Below the pieces are notes generated by a model. That model was given only the letters and a program-made list of their open reading frames with translations. It ran no database searches and was not told where the DNA came from. The translations under genes and the position numbers were made by a program. Below, piece after piece: positions 12,646 through 30,910 of a stretch of DNA of 64,000 nucleotides; positions within the stretch are counted from its first letter, which is position 1; every line of letters begins with the position of its first letter. Source of the DNA: Pholis gunnellus (taxonomy: Eukaryota; Chordata; Actinopteri; Perciformes; Pholidae); assembly GCA_910591455.2 (NCBI GenBank), contig OU342819.1:18587262-18651261 (forward strand), in the 5' to 3' direction.

Positions 12646-15600
12646 CCACTACACACAACAAACAGCGCTATCTGGGAATAATATGACATTACTATTCTGT
12701 ATTTCATGGGTTACGAGTAATCCATGTGTTCATGTCTATATACAACACTGGATATGTGGGAAGCTGTTTACTACTACTACTACTGGGCATGCTGTTATTG
12801 CTACGACCATCAGTGTTGGTGTTACTATCTTAAAATACAATACTGCAGCACTTTCATAGCACTGCTGTTACCTCTGAGCTCTCAGCTGTGACCCCTGGGA
12901 TGCTTCCTGCTTGTACAACATGTTTAGGGGCTGTGTGTGTCTGCGTCTCACTGTACCTGTAGGAAGCTGATGACCATGAGGATCAGGCTGTAGGAGCTGA
13001 TTCCTCCAGTGAAGACTTCGTTTAGATCTCTCTGCAGCAGAAACTGCTTGAGGACAAAGATCAGGTAAGGCAGCACTGGATACATCTGAAAGCGGAAGGA
13101 GAGACGGATGTGAGAACGGTGGATTCAGTCAAACTCTGGGTTCGGTAACGGGAAGAGAGCGGAGGAGAGAATCCTACGACGAACCAAAACAGAAGATTAA
13201 GTCACATTTGTATGAGTCACTTCAAAGTAAAGATGCCAAATTATTCAAAATATTTCAAACAACTATTTTACATCACTTTACATCAGGGGTGCGAAGCCAA
13301 AATATCCATTTCATTTGCTTGATTTGTGATTCAATTACACTTTCCTTTTGAATTTAAGTCAATTTAATTATGTTTTGATTCAGCAAATTATTAGGACACC
13401 ATTAAATATTGATCATGCGTATCGTGTCATTTCAGTGTTCATGCAGACATTAAAAAAGAAACGTCAAGGACTTTCAAGTACGTTTTCAAGCACTATTTTC
13501 ACATTTTCAAGGACTTCACTCAAAGGAAATAATTAATTTTCAAATCTATGTATTTAGTAAATGAAGTGATCAAAGTCTGTCTCTAACTTTTGGTGAACTG
13601 CTATTAGACAAAGCAGTAAAATAAACACCTAAAAGTGTATTTTGGATGTTTTCTTTCCAATATTCTGAAACAATAAAGAAGCAAAAAAACAGCCCAGAAT
13701 CTTAAAATTGAGCAGCTCATGAAAAACCAATGTTTTGCTCATGGGGTGTCTCCCCTTAAGAAGTGAGACCACGAGGATGAACTTTCAGGTTGACCTCTCA
13801 GTGACTGCTCTGGAAGCCGACACACCAACCACCACCGGAGAGATGCTGGCTGTGGTAGTCGACGGCAGGCTTTCAAGCTCCGACACGTAGACCCAGAAAA
13901 CACTCAAACCAACAACAAAAGAAAAAGAAAAAAGGCCCAGACTCGCTGGAACATCAGCTCCTGGAATTCCTCTCTTGCGTTAGCTACCACCACCGAGGCT
14001 AAAGCAGGCAGAGATCTTTCTGTCAGAGCCACGGGCCGCATTTCACCTCCGCTGAGTCGATTTGGCAGCAGGATCTTCAGCCACGCGCAGACTCGGCGTG
14101 AGTTAAGAGGATATTATTCTGAGCACAGTTGCTGGGGTCGGTCCCAGCTTCACTTTGGAAATGAGAAGTGCCCGTTAGAGATTGGAGTGAAGTTAAAGTG
14201 TAATGCTTTTAACTGCTGGCTTGCCTGATTCACAGCGGGAATTTCCAAAGTAGCTGTATTTAGTCCCGACTGTAAAATGGCAATTATGTGACTCCTCTGG
14301 TGGTTTCTACTTAAATACGTCTGCATGACCTTTTCCTGCTCTCTTCCTCCATATCTGTGTAGTACGCAGTAGCCCCGTCTGGACTCGTGTGCATCATTTG
14401 ATTAAACAACACTAGGAAAACAACGTGCATCGCCTATAGGTATAGGTGTATCTCACCTTAACATAATCTTTAATGAAGCTTGCCGCCTTCACTCCAGTCT
14501 CCACGTTGAAGCTGATGTCCACCTTCACCTCGGTCTCCTGGTCGGTCAGCTTGATGATTGGCACCTGAAGGGAGAGACGGAGACGTGAATTAGCAAACCT
14601 TACGGCGAAGTCATCAGCCGAGGACACGAAAGCCATCTGCTCCGACTGACAGCCTTTGAGACCCAATCGCTGATTTAAAGAAAAATGCTAAATAAATGTT
14701 TTAACTTCAAACAGAGAAAAACGACTAAACGAACGGTCAGACGTAAACGGGGGAGAATCGTTGACCTGAGGGTGAGTAGCTGATGACCAATTTTACATTT
14801 TTTGGTGAACTAGAGCTGACTGCTTTTGCAATATTATAGTTGGCATGAACTGTGCATGTACAGGTCAACAGGACAAAGATCCCCACACAACCGGCAGTGT
14901 GTGCCACGTATCACGCAAACAGATGGACGACACTAATTGAGTCTCTTCTTTTCCCCTCATGGAGGTAACGAGGTAACGAGCCAAAGCTTTACACATCCAA
15001 CTGACCATTAAAAAAAAAACAGACGAACTTTTCTCGGAGTGTAATAAGTGCTGCCAAATGGTGGTTTGGCTGCGTTTGTTACAATCGGTTCCCCCTTCAC
15101 TGGGACTGTTCTGTTCCATTACTTACTGTGAAGAATTAAACCCTTTGGCGGACCGAAATTATCTGTCATACTACTCTGTGGTGCCAGATCATTGCTCATC
15201 AGTGAAGGTGGGATATGAAAATCCTCATTTTTCTCCTAAATTCTCTGGTGTGTCTTTATTTCGAGGCCTCGATGTGAACACAGGAGCCTGCCCCCGGTTA
15301 CTCACCGTGGCTTTGTCCAGCACTTTGATGGAGAACGGTTCGGCCACGTTGTGCTTGCGGAGAGCTTGTTCCAGCTCTTGCAGCGGGGGGCGCTCCCACT
15401 TCCCAAACACCACCAGGTCAATGTCGCTGAGGGCAAAAGAACCATTCGGGACGTTAAAACACCGGCCGGCAAAGCACACCAGGGATGACGTTTACATTAA
15501 TACCATTGTCTTACCTTGTTGGAAGGTACAGCCCTGTGCTGAAGCTGCCAAATATTTGGACCTGGAAAAAACAATGATGAAGAAATGTGAAAATGAGCAA

Positions 15601-18600
15601 AATCTGAGTGGTTCATCTGTTAAAGACAGAGCCGGTTAAGGACTGAGAGAGTTTTGATTTTGGGGGCATTAGGGCACAATCGATCCACTTGAAGAGAGCG
15701 GCTCCAACCACAGGTGCTTCATTCATTTTTAGATTCAGAAAATATTGCAATGCCTCAGACAAGCCAGCCTTAAAGCAGACAGGTTACAGTGAGGTCAAAT
15801 ATCAAGAGGGTTAAGTAAAAAACTCTAATTGAATTAACGTTCTACCACAACTGTTGTAGTTTTCAAATGAAACCGAATATATATCGTACAACAGCTCATC
15901 TGTCGTAATGATTGGGATATCCAGCTCCAATGTTTGCAAACTATCAGGAACTCTGTATTCCCACTTCAGGGACAGTAAACGCTCACGAGCTGCCAAATTA
16001 AGTACACAATAGTTAGAAAAAAAGTCCTTTTGAGGGCTGCAAGCGAAAGCTCTCCAAAAGGGAAGCAGAGTGGAGTTCTTTCCCTTTCCGTCTGGTGAAT
16101 ACGACGAGGCCGGAGCACAAAGACAGGCCGGGATTAATAGGCTGAAATGAAAAGGGAGGCTGGTACAAATCAGGGGCTTGATCCATTTACCCGACTCTCT
16201 GGCTCACGGTGGGAGAAGAGTGACAGCCAACAAATCACCACTGCGTGTGTTTTACATGATGGCGTAAAGAGAGGGGCATTACAGCAACACTACTTCTCAA
16301 CCGGCTGCAGGATCCTCCGGATCTATTTACAACTATTCCTTTGAGAGAGACGTCGTCTCAGGATCAGTTGCTTCCAGAAGGTCACTGGTCCCGACCAAGA
16401 AAGAGTTCATGACTTCAGGAAAACAGCCGATTGTCCTCTTAGCGCTCTGGGTTTTGTAAGGATTAACAAACTAAACAAACGTTAGTGAGCTTTATATGCA
16501 CTGGTCTGTGAATTTTGTACTTGGACAGAAGCTCAAGTTAGCCGTCTACTGGCTGTAGCTTCATACTTCGCTCATCCAACTCTTGCCCAAAATGTCAAAC
16601 TCATCTTTTAGGTTTGACAGAATGCCATCAGCTGTAGAAGAGGGAAGTGTCTGACTCCAGACGGACTAACCTACACTTTAACCACAATCAAGTTCACTAA
16701 AAACAAAATCAATACATTTTTCAAGAAGTTGGTGTTTTCTTCTTTCATTCTTCCTCTAATGTACGATTTAAGAAACTGCTCTCCAACATATGAAGAATTT
16801 GAAGGGGGGGGGGGGGGGGGGGTTAGAAATAAACAGATGTGTGTGTATGTGTGTGTCTCTTACATCTGCAGTGGGCCACAGCTCCTTGATGATCATCTCT
16901 ATCCGGCTCACCACCTCCTTCCTCATAGCTGCTTCCTCCGGCCGAGGAGACATGAAGTTGTAGAGGTCCATCACCTCCTCGTGGAGTCTAAGAGGAGGGA
17001 GACGGGCAACGGTTATTCTCACCTCAGTCACGGTTATTATGCGCCACACAGAGCAGGACAACGCCTGGATTGAGAGAAGGAACTGGACATGATGTGAAAT
17101 ATCTCTTTTCAGTTGGAGTGTTTCACATTTCTTATTGCGAAGTTATACACAACCAACAATCATGTGAGGATATCTTCTAAAAAGACTGACTTACGCATTC
17201 ACATATTTTTGGCTTACAGTTTGGAAAAAGATTAAAAAAAAAATAAAACTCTCCAGATGGCCCAAGATATGCCTCCTTCTTATCACGGTGCAACCCCCAT
17301 CACCCCAGAGCCGAGGAAGCTCTACAGAAAGTTCCATGAGGTTTGACAGCTGCTACTTTACTGCAGACCTGATCAGACAAAGATACACAGCAGTGCACTC
17401 GATCTAATCTGGTGCGGTGCTTATCAAAAAGGTAAACAGAGCGCTTTTTTACCATTCATACACTATGTGTGGCCGGCTTGCCCATTGGGAGCCACTTCGG
17501 TTTTAGTTTTTTATTCAACAGTACGACGTGCAAACAGGAGCCGCCGGGGATCAAACCGCCGACCTGATTAAAGGACGACGCGCTCCATCTCCTGACCTTC
17601 TGACCAATCCACATGAATTACTTTACGTTAGTGACTGTGAAGTCAAAATGGGGAGCCCAGGAATGACATTTCAAAACAGCTTCAAACTACATTTTTTTTA
17701 GGATCACATATCATTTGAGCCTTTTTCTCTAACCTAACCGTAATACTACACTCAGCCCTATTCATAACACAAACCACAGAGCTTAACATAACCACGAGGC
17801 TAGAAATAAGACGGAACAAAAGTGGTCATGGTCTAAGTTTTTGTAGAAGTCTTATCTTACCATCAGTGAGGATATGTGTTCCTCATCAAGAGACAGGTAC
17901 AACACACCTTTAAGGTTTTCTGAGGATTTTAAACCCCCACAGAGCCGACATGGCCCCCCCGAGTGTTTTTACTCAACTTTAGTAACACAAAGGCCCCATC
18001 CCCCAGTACGCCTGAAGTCACACGCTTCATAATCATTGCCCTATGGTTTTGTGTTTGGGCTGAATGTAAAGATGTCTGACCGGTCAAATGCTTTACAACA
18101 GTGGAACTCTGTTCAACCCTGTGGCCATTCATTTTTCTAGGAATGCATACCATGATGTCAGTGTGAAATACAGAACAGGGAGACTGTCACAATCAATTAC
18201 AAGAGCCCTGGAGGAAACGCAGTCAGCCCATGATGTGCCCACTCTTTGGTTCAAAAGTCTCTGCTGGCAGACCAGGGCGGTTATATGCCAACAGTCCGCC
18301 ATGGTAATTGTTGGGGCCCCCCCACAGTCAGAAGAAGAACTGCTGTTGCAGCCATCCCTGAAAAACTAGTTTAGGATCAAACATAACTTTAGGACCCAGT
18401 GTTAAAGTAATAAACAGTGTTCAACGGTGCAGTCCATGACCAGAGTTTTCTATCAACCCAAACCTACTCTGATCTTCACAATATCAAGACAGCACCACCA
18501 CACAAGTATTAGCATTTTCAATTTGAAGGGCAGATCCCTCTGTGTGTGGGACTTCAGACAGAGCCCCTGGAGGCAAGCTACTGCAAGACTTATTGGTGCA

Positions 18601-20848
18601 CAAGCCAAAACTTGCATCCGAAAAAACGTGTACAAACACAAATACCCGGAGAAAATGTCACATTTTATTAATTCACTACCTGTAGGATGTGGTATTAATG
18701 AAGAACTTAGGTTTTAAGTTCACTTAGAATGTGTGTGGGGAAACTATAAAGATCAAGCATGTGGAAGTGCCTTCATGACAAACACCGATTCCTTGTACAG
18801 AAAATTCCCAGATGGGTGCAACCAGCCATTACAAATATCACAAGGTCCTGCAACACATCTGGGAGTTCCTGTCATTTCTTATGGACGAAGGCCTCTGCCA
18901 GAGCATAACACCTACCATTACAACATAACAAATCATATTACATTCAGTTATACTGCTCTTACTACCCCAACAGTGTTACTAGATATGTACAGTACGTCCC
19001 AGCCTGTCTGGGACATATCTTATGTCACCCTGAGAGAGCTCCATGAACAACAACCTGTGAAAAGAGTGTAAACCATAACTGTACCCAGAATAACCAGAGT
19101 TTAAAAAGGCCAACTATCCAGAACTTTAACACAATGAATTCAAAGAAGACTGCACAACTTAACGTATTAATAAACAGTTTACTTCACGTGTAATGAAATG
19201 CTAAGAAAACTACTGAAACATACAATATCAATGCTCCTCCTTTACAGTTGTATCATACTCTAAATGTAACTTTTATGATCGAGTCATTAGCAATAGTTCA
19301 GGCACATAAATGGAGAATTTCACCCAACATTAACCTAAGTTTAGTGTTATTCAACCCCATTAGCTAAGACCTGGTTGTAGTATTTTATAATTATTCCAGT
19401 TAGATTTTTTTTTATATATATTTAATTAGGCTCACTCTTATTTGCTTGACGAAATATTATTGATTTCATTTTTAAATTGCTAGTGGAGACAAAAGGGGAA
19501 AGACCGTTAGTTGAGCTAGCTATAGGCTAATCAGTCATGCTAACGGTAACCAACAGATTACATATCCGGTCAAAACCTTCTAAATAAATCTCCAAACATT
19601 ACTAAAGAGTACTTGATGCTGTGATTATGTATATTGTTATACACTTCCCATTAATGCATGTCTTTTAAATCGTACTCATCAATAGTTAGTTGTACATTTG
19701 TATTTCTTTTTTTAACGGCACAGTTCAAACTTGAGCAGACAGAAATCAGAGCACTTCCGGTCTCTTTACGCAACTAATCTAACGGTAGCTTTTTTTCTTT
19801 TTTCTTTTAGCTATCCAGCAAACAGCCCGACTCCAGTGTACGCTGCTAACGTAGATAGCGTTAACTGCGTTGGGGGAAACGAATAGCTACATCACGTTGG
19901 AACGTCATGTACAATGATACTTGACACATGCAACAAAATACAAATTCCCAACGGCTTTTTAACAATTCAAACGAGAGATGTCAACGTCAACCTTCTTAAT
20001 CCTAAAAAGCAGTGATAAGTGATCACTCACCCGAGGACCCCGGGGCTGTACTTCCTCGTCTTCCAAGGCGTCCAAGTGCTCGCGTAATTGCCATTAGTGC
20101 AGTTTGAAAGCAAGTAATTCATCCCATAAGTGCTCGCTTTGTTGTCAATTTTCCTCCGGCCCGGGTGGTGATTGTTGTGTGTGTGGTTTACAGGTAAAGG
20201 AGAGGGGTGAACCTGATGGCGCTTCACGCAAATCTGCTGTAAATTAAAAGCCGGGTGCTCCTGTTGTAGGTGATGATGGTGGTGATGATGGTGGTAAAGG
20301 TTGACATTATTGTCCATGCTCTCCCTCACGTTGAAGAGCAGATTGGCACCCCCGACGTTTTTATTAACGTTGCCCGGTGCATTTCCAACAGTAGTAGTCC
20401 TCTCGAGTGAGCAGCTGGAAGAAGGCGGACTGTCGGTCCGGGATTCCTGCGAGGACGACGACGAGGAGACGAATCCTGGATCAGCTGCGTGCGTCGCGGT
20501 GAAAGAGTTGTGTGTTACATTCCCGTTGGACAGCGCAGTGCCATTAATACTAGTAGTAGTGCCGTTCATGATGCTGCGATGGCTGCTGCCACTGCCGTTG
20601 CTCAAACCGGCAGTAACGTTACTGCTGCAAATGCTCTTCTTGTTGCCCGATGCCACCACCGCGGTGGCCACATTTTTTAAAACATCCAACGCTGCATAAT
20701 TCACGCACTGGTTGTGGTTCTGGTTGTGGAGCTGGTGGTGCTGAGCGGAGAGTGTCCGTACTCCCTGAGAGGTCTCCCAGACGTGCATCCATAAGGCGTT
20801 CGCAGGTCCTTTCTGTTCGGGCTGAATCCAAGCTACCCTCGGATCCAT
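8150..20848 (-). CDS. tent4a: Terminal nucleotidyltransferase 4A (PAPD7/POLS, Trf4-like poly(A) polymerase), 13 coding exons, complete
   Basis: Minus-strand coding exons: 20031-20848, 16864-16987, 15515-15561, 15306-15426, 14457-14564, 12957-13085, 11831-12044, 11571-11697, 11354-11457, 10852-11033, 9584-9742, 9259-9432, 8150-8308. They join in frame to 821 aa. The enzyme adds A-rich, partly mixed tails to RNA 3' ends in the nucleus and cytoplasm. The nucleotidyltransferase core has GSFSTGLYLPTS (about 319-330), the metal-binding pair D331/D333 in DIDLVVFGKW, and a third carboxylate D386 in EVKVDISFN. The PAP-associated domain follows with KQFLLQRDLNEVFTGGISSY and GAYLAKEEIMKAMTNGYRPS. The first 273 residues are low complexity (N/S/T-rich, H8 at 186-193) and end in WTPWKTRKYSPGVLG. 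The C-terminus is basic: WRRRKRDSLPVSLSR. This differs from TENT4B mainly in the termini. The start ATG opens the long first exon and matches the long vertebrate isoform. Confidence 0.95.
8528..8930. mobile_element. MITE-like element with terminal inverted repeats (copy A), tent4a intron 12
   Basis: Outer ends AATACGC (8528) and GCGTATT (8924-8930) are inverted. Inside them, GATTGATACCACTC at 8551-8564 is exactly inverted at 8877-8890. The interior has a tandem TTAGC motif (AGCTTAGCTTAGC). It encodes nothing and shows no clear target-site duplication. The same motifs recur at 26525-26833 and 28803-28964. I recognise the type as a common teleost dispersed repeat but cannot name its family. Confidence 0.75.
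11816..11830. repeat. Short GT array forming the tent4a exon 7 donor
   Basis: On the minus strand exon 7 ends CCAG and the donor is GTGTGTGTGTGTGT, so the 5' splice site lies inside a dinucleotide repeat and has no GTRAGT consensus. Confidence 0.8.
12605..12644. repeat. (CA)n microsatellite in tent4a intron 6
   Basis: About 20 CA units between exon 7 (ends 12044) and exon 6 (starts 12957) in plus-strand coordinates. Confidence 0.97.
16804..16822. repeat. 19-nt poly-G run in tent4a intron 2
   Basis: A run of 19 G on the plus strand (C on the transcript), about 40 bp past the exon 2 donor. It may form a G-quadruplex on the plus strand. Length may be assembly-sensitive. Confidence 0.9.
17458..17625 (-). 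mobile_element. Possible tRNA-derived SINE fragment in tent4a intron 1
   Basis: Read on the minus strand, GGAGCGCGTCGTCC resembles a degenerate pol III A box and GGTTTGATCCCC a B box (T-loop type) about 35 bp later. A tail common in fish SINEs follows. No poly(A) tail or target duplication was clear, so this is a family-level guess. Confidence 0.4.
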
Positions 20849-21140
20849 TCAACTTCTCTCTCTCTGGTAACACCCCCCCCTCCTACAAGTATAGCTAACG
20901 CACACTACCGAGCCTGCGGCCTGGACCTCTCAACGGGCACCGCTCTGTCCGGGGTGACGAAAAGAGAAGTATTTCAACACTAAACCGAACTAGGAACCAT
21001 TGATAAACTGTCCCCGTTACACCGCTAGCTGGGGGAGAAAAAAAAAAGCTAGCCGTTTCCTACGGGAATTCAATATGGCGTATTCTCTTCAAATCTATGC
21101 GCATGCGCACTACGAGGGATTTCTTAAAACCCCCATACGC
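20849..21140 (-). promoter_or_regulatory. tent4a: tent4a 5' UTR and proximal promoter with NRF1 site
   Basis: The region just upstream of the tent4a start contains TGCGCATGCGCA at 21098-21109, a perfect 12-bp palindrome matching the NRF1 consensus GCGCATGCGC, about 250 bp from the ATG. A YY1-like AATATGGCG lies nearby at about 21072. No TATA box was seen, which fits a housekeeping promoter. The transcription start is inferred to lie between 20870 and 21100. Confidence 0.6.
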
Positions 21141-24100
21141 CCACACCTTCCATCCCTTCGGCCGGTTGATGAATTGCACGGAATACATATTTCATTTTCT
21201 TTTCTTTTTTGAATACATATTTAATTGCACAACAAGTAATGAAGTCCACGGTGAATCGTCAATAATGAATAAAGGGTCCTGTGGCCCAGTGGCTCGTGAA
21301 GCCTTGTAAAGACTACTCTCTCTCTCTCCAAAGTGAGGAGGGAATGGGTGAGGGGTTCATAGGGCATCCCCCATCAATATGAGGCTGGGCATATTAACTG
21401 TTTAAATTCTAGTATTGGCACATATGAAAAAAATATCACATATCTATGAATATTCAAAGCTGTGGATTTGGGGTCCATTAAAGGAATCTGCCTGTCCTGG
21501 TAAGCCTGGCAGAGAAATGCCCACACTGTAAACAGGTGAAACCCTAGAAATGGTAGGAGACATTACTCTGCAATACAATTTACATAAACATTAGACAGAG
21601 AGGGAGACCATATTGTGTTGTCAGCTGGCACCTCACATACTGCCAGGGGCCATAATCACCACCTCTGGCCCTTGAAATGCTGCTCACATACATACAAACT
21701 CTGCATTCCACAGGGTAACACACTGTTTTTTTCCCCTTCACTGTCTAAGCGCAAATGGAGCTCCTTTTTGTTCTGTTTATTATTCCAGATGTACTCTGCT
21801 GCCCCGTGGATCCAAACGCTGATTTTCGAGGGGCAACACGCAGCAGGTGGTGTTGATCATCCCACACTCTGTAAACCACCCGGCCCCAGTAACAGCCATC
21901 TCCCAGCCCATTAGGCTCTGTGATGGAGCCGAGGCAGGCTGGATGAGGACTAACCAGTATACCTAAAAGAGAGAGCGCGTCTTGCATAATGCCCGCCCCC
22001 AACCCCTGCTACTCACGTGCAGCATGTGACAGAGTCAAGGAAAAAAACCCTAGAGCAAACTATGTGCCAGCTAGGATATGTAGCTCTCTGTGTAACACAC
22101 TCAGACATACAGTATACACACAGCTGCTCCCTCCTGCTGCACGCCTGTGTAAATCTAGGCTCTTCTTCCCATCTCCCTCTATCTGACGCTGTGTGAAACA
22201 CGGGCGTTGTGAGTGTAACACCAGACTGAATAGGTTGTTCCTCTCATGTCTCATGTCACAGTCTCGGCTCAAGCCAAACGGCAACACTGACTGTGTGCCA
22301 GTGTGTGTGTGTATGTGTGTCATTTCAAGGCTGGTTTGCCTCATTGTCAGCTTTTATGGGATTACCACATTGGTGGCGACCGGACCGTAGCTGACAGATG
22401 CCCAACACAAACACACACATACATACAGAGACAGGGCTGGAAAAGTCAACAGTATGCTCTCAGGCATAACAGTAATAGCAGATAATATTAAGCAAGCATG
22501 CAGTAGTCTGAGACTGCATGCGGCTTGAATGATAATGAGGCCGCAGCATGTTCCACATATTTAACCCACATTAGTGGAGAGCTGTATTTTCACTGTTCTA
22601 TAACCAGCTATTTCACATTTCTACATATGAACATATTGCCTGTGGTGCATCAGCCACACTGTTTTTTTTAAATACAGCAACAAAGAATGGACCCAGCTCC
22701 TGGGGGTTAAGAACTACAAATCTGGGCCTTAAGTTCCAGCCAACCTGCGACCAGAAAATGCAAGAAAAGTAACAGCTGGCTGTTTAGACCTGAAGCCATG
22801 CTGATGTGTGACTTATACCAGCAAGGAAAAGCATAGCTTCATTAATTTTAACACTTGCATCACCTGCAGGCAATGACTGAGGTTCAACGGTTGTTTTAAT
22901 GCAATGCTTTTTTCCCATTTTATTTTATTTTGTACATATTTAGCTTTTTGGATGTCATGCTTTTCACACATTTTAAACCAGCAAAACGTGTATTAACCGG
23001 AGCATATTTTCTGTGAAACACTGGGAAGAAAATAACTTATTTTTATTGATCAACACATTTTTGCATTATTAAATCAATTTACATACTTTGTTCTTCTTCA
23101 ATATTTTTTCGTCCCAAAACTCCAGAAAAACTAAAAATTAAATGTATTATAACAATTCGGTTTTAATTCAGATTTCCGTTGTACTTAGCTCCACCCCCTT
23201 CACTTCTGGTTGCAAAAACCAAGATGGCTACAGAAAAATAGCAAACTTGAGGCTTCAAAACAGCAGACCACAAGCCAAAGTGACATCAAGACATCAAAGT
23301 GACTAAGTCCACGTCTTCTATACAGTCTATGATTACAAGCCGGTTCACTCACATGCTTTGCATATAAAAAGAAAATCCATTGGCGCTGGCCAGAAGATGA
23401 ATGGTATTATACTCAGATGGCAGGCTCAGTAAATGCTGGCTGTGTAATATAGTGATGCAATTACAAGAAGCGTGGACAAAGAGGATACAGAGAGGAAATA
23501 GCCTGGAAGACTAAGAGAGAGACGGTGGAGAACTTGGACATGAAGGATGCCACTCCGCGTGGCCTTCAGCGACACACAGCCTTCGTTTCTCATCACACTC
23601 AGACGTCCTATTATTTATTGACGAGTAAAAACGATGACAGCATCTTTTCAGAAGCAACACATTAATACAATCCATAATGACGTGGCCTTGGCTGTAACAT
23701 GGTGTCGGAGAATGTCCTCCACTGGGGAAAGGGAGAACTGACCAAGAGTTATGGGAGCCGCTTTTTGGGATCCGTACACTGTGGAACGTAAAACTTGCAT
23801 ATGAATTTCCCAAAGCAATACAATAATTGCACTTGTTTCCTATCTACATTTATTTAAAGGAACACTGAGAATAAGGCAGATCGCATTATTAGTATCGTTA
23901 AAATAAGACAATGCTTCCAGAAAAGTCCTAAACCACACTGATCAGATTTTATAGCTCATGGTAAAAGTGATTATGACACAATAATAGAATAGGAGAGATA
24001 TTACGATCGATTGCAATGATTCAATCTCATCTTTTGTCCCAGGCTTCCTCTGTTCATTACGTCGCACACAAACTCATCCAATCAGAGTGGTTTATGCTCA

Positions 24101-24427
24101 ACGTGCTCCTGCTTTCACACTCAGAGTGATGTGTTTAGGCGACGCTCTCTTCTCCTTCTCATTTCAGGCATGAATGAGTTATTGAGGCCCAGGCTTGACC
24201 TCATCGCTGGACTTTGAGATGATGAGGTGATTAGAAAAGTCTTTCTGATGGCACCCAGAGAAAAATGTGTTGGGAATTCGAGGTTCTTTGTCTTTCATCT
24301 AATGGATCTAAAAAAAGTTGCATTCACAACAGACGACTCTCGAGAAAGAAGGAAAACTTTAAGTGTCTGCTTTGCATTTCCAGGTTTATGTTCCATCTGG
24401 GAGAATATGCAGATCAGCGAAGAGCCT
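21141..24427. other. Intergenic region between tent4a promoter and srd5a1 3' end
   Basis: About 3.3 kb with no coding exon that I recognise. The open frames here are short and have no family resemblance. It contains one dispersed repeat copy at 23160-23335. Confidence 0.6.
23160..23335. mobile_element. Dispersed teleost repeat, partial copy (related to 63190-63640)
   Basis: Contains TTAGCTCCACC, a nearby TTCTGGTTGCAAAAA stretch, CAAACTTGAGGCTTCAAAAC and the end ACAGTCTATG. Related phrases appear in the same order at 63190-63640 (TTAGCTCCACCCTCGTG, then CTTCTGGCTGCAAAAAAA, then ACAGTCTATGAG). It is non-coding. The family name is not certain. Confidence 0.6.
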
Positions 24428-24433
24428 TTTATT
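24428..24433 (-). promoter_or_regulatory. Candidate srd5a1 poly(A) signal
   Basis: TTTATT on the plus strand, AATAAA on the minus strand, about 400 nt after the srd5a1 stop. Further TTTATT motifs near 23610 and 23850 are alternatives. Confidence 0.4.
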
Positions 24434-24833
24434 GCCGGTGCAGAGTGTTATAAATCCACTGTGTTACAGTTGAGGTATGCTTCATTCGCTATCTCACTTC
24501 CTCCGGACCAGCAAACACAGCACTTCCAGCGCATTCAGTTCATGGTTGTTGAGGTCATTTTGCTTTATGGACATTACGGTCGTGAGCAAAGGTAAAAAAT
24601 AAATGTATATGTATTTGTGTGCGGCTCAGATAAGATCCCTCGCAAGCATGCAGCTTGTGTTTAATTTAGTTTGCAGCAATAAACCCGCCAAACTGCGTCT
24701 TCAAGATTTGTTTTGACATTGGCGCTATCCTAAATTATAATTTAAAAAAAGAAAAAAGGAACATTGTGGCAATGTTCTTTGCTGCCATTGTAAGAAGCAG
24801 TACCTTTTCAGGCTTCCTGTGCCCATGGACCTT

Positions 24834-30907
<6,074 letters not shown>

Positions 30908-30910
30908 CAT

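Noticed and set aside
15058..15639. 193-codon plus-strand open frame over tent4a exons 3 and 4
   Set aside because: It is the antisense shadow of real tent4a exons at 15306-15561 on the minus strand.
17500..17600. Possible tRNA gene on the minus strand
   Set aside because: A-box and B-box-like motifs are degenerate and no cloverleaf can be drawn; a SINE fragment fits better.
24227..24595. 122-codon open frame downstream of srd5a1
   Set aside because: No family resemblance, and it lies in the probable srd5a1 3' UTR on the opposite strand.
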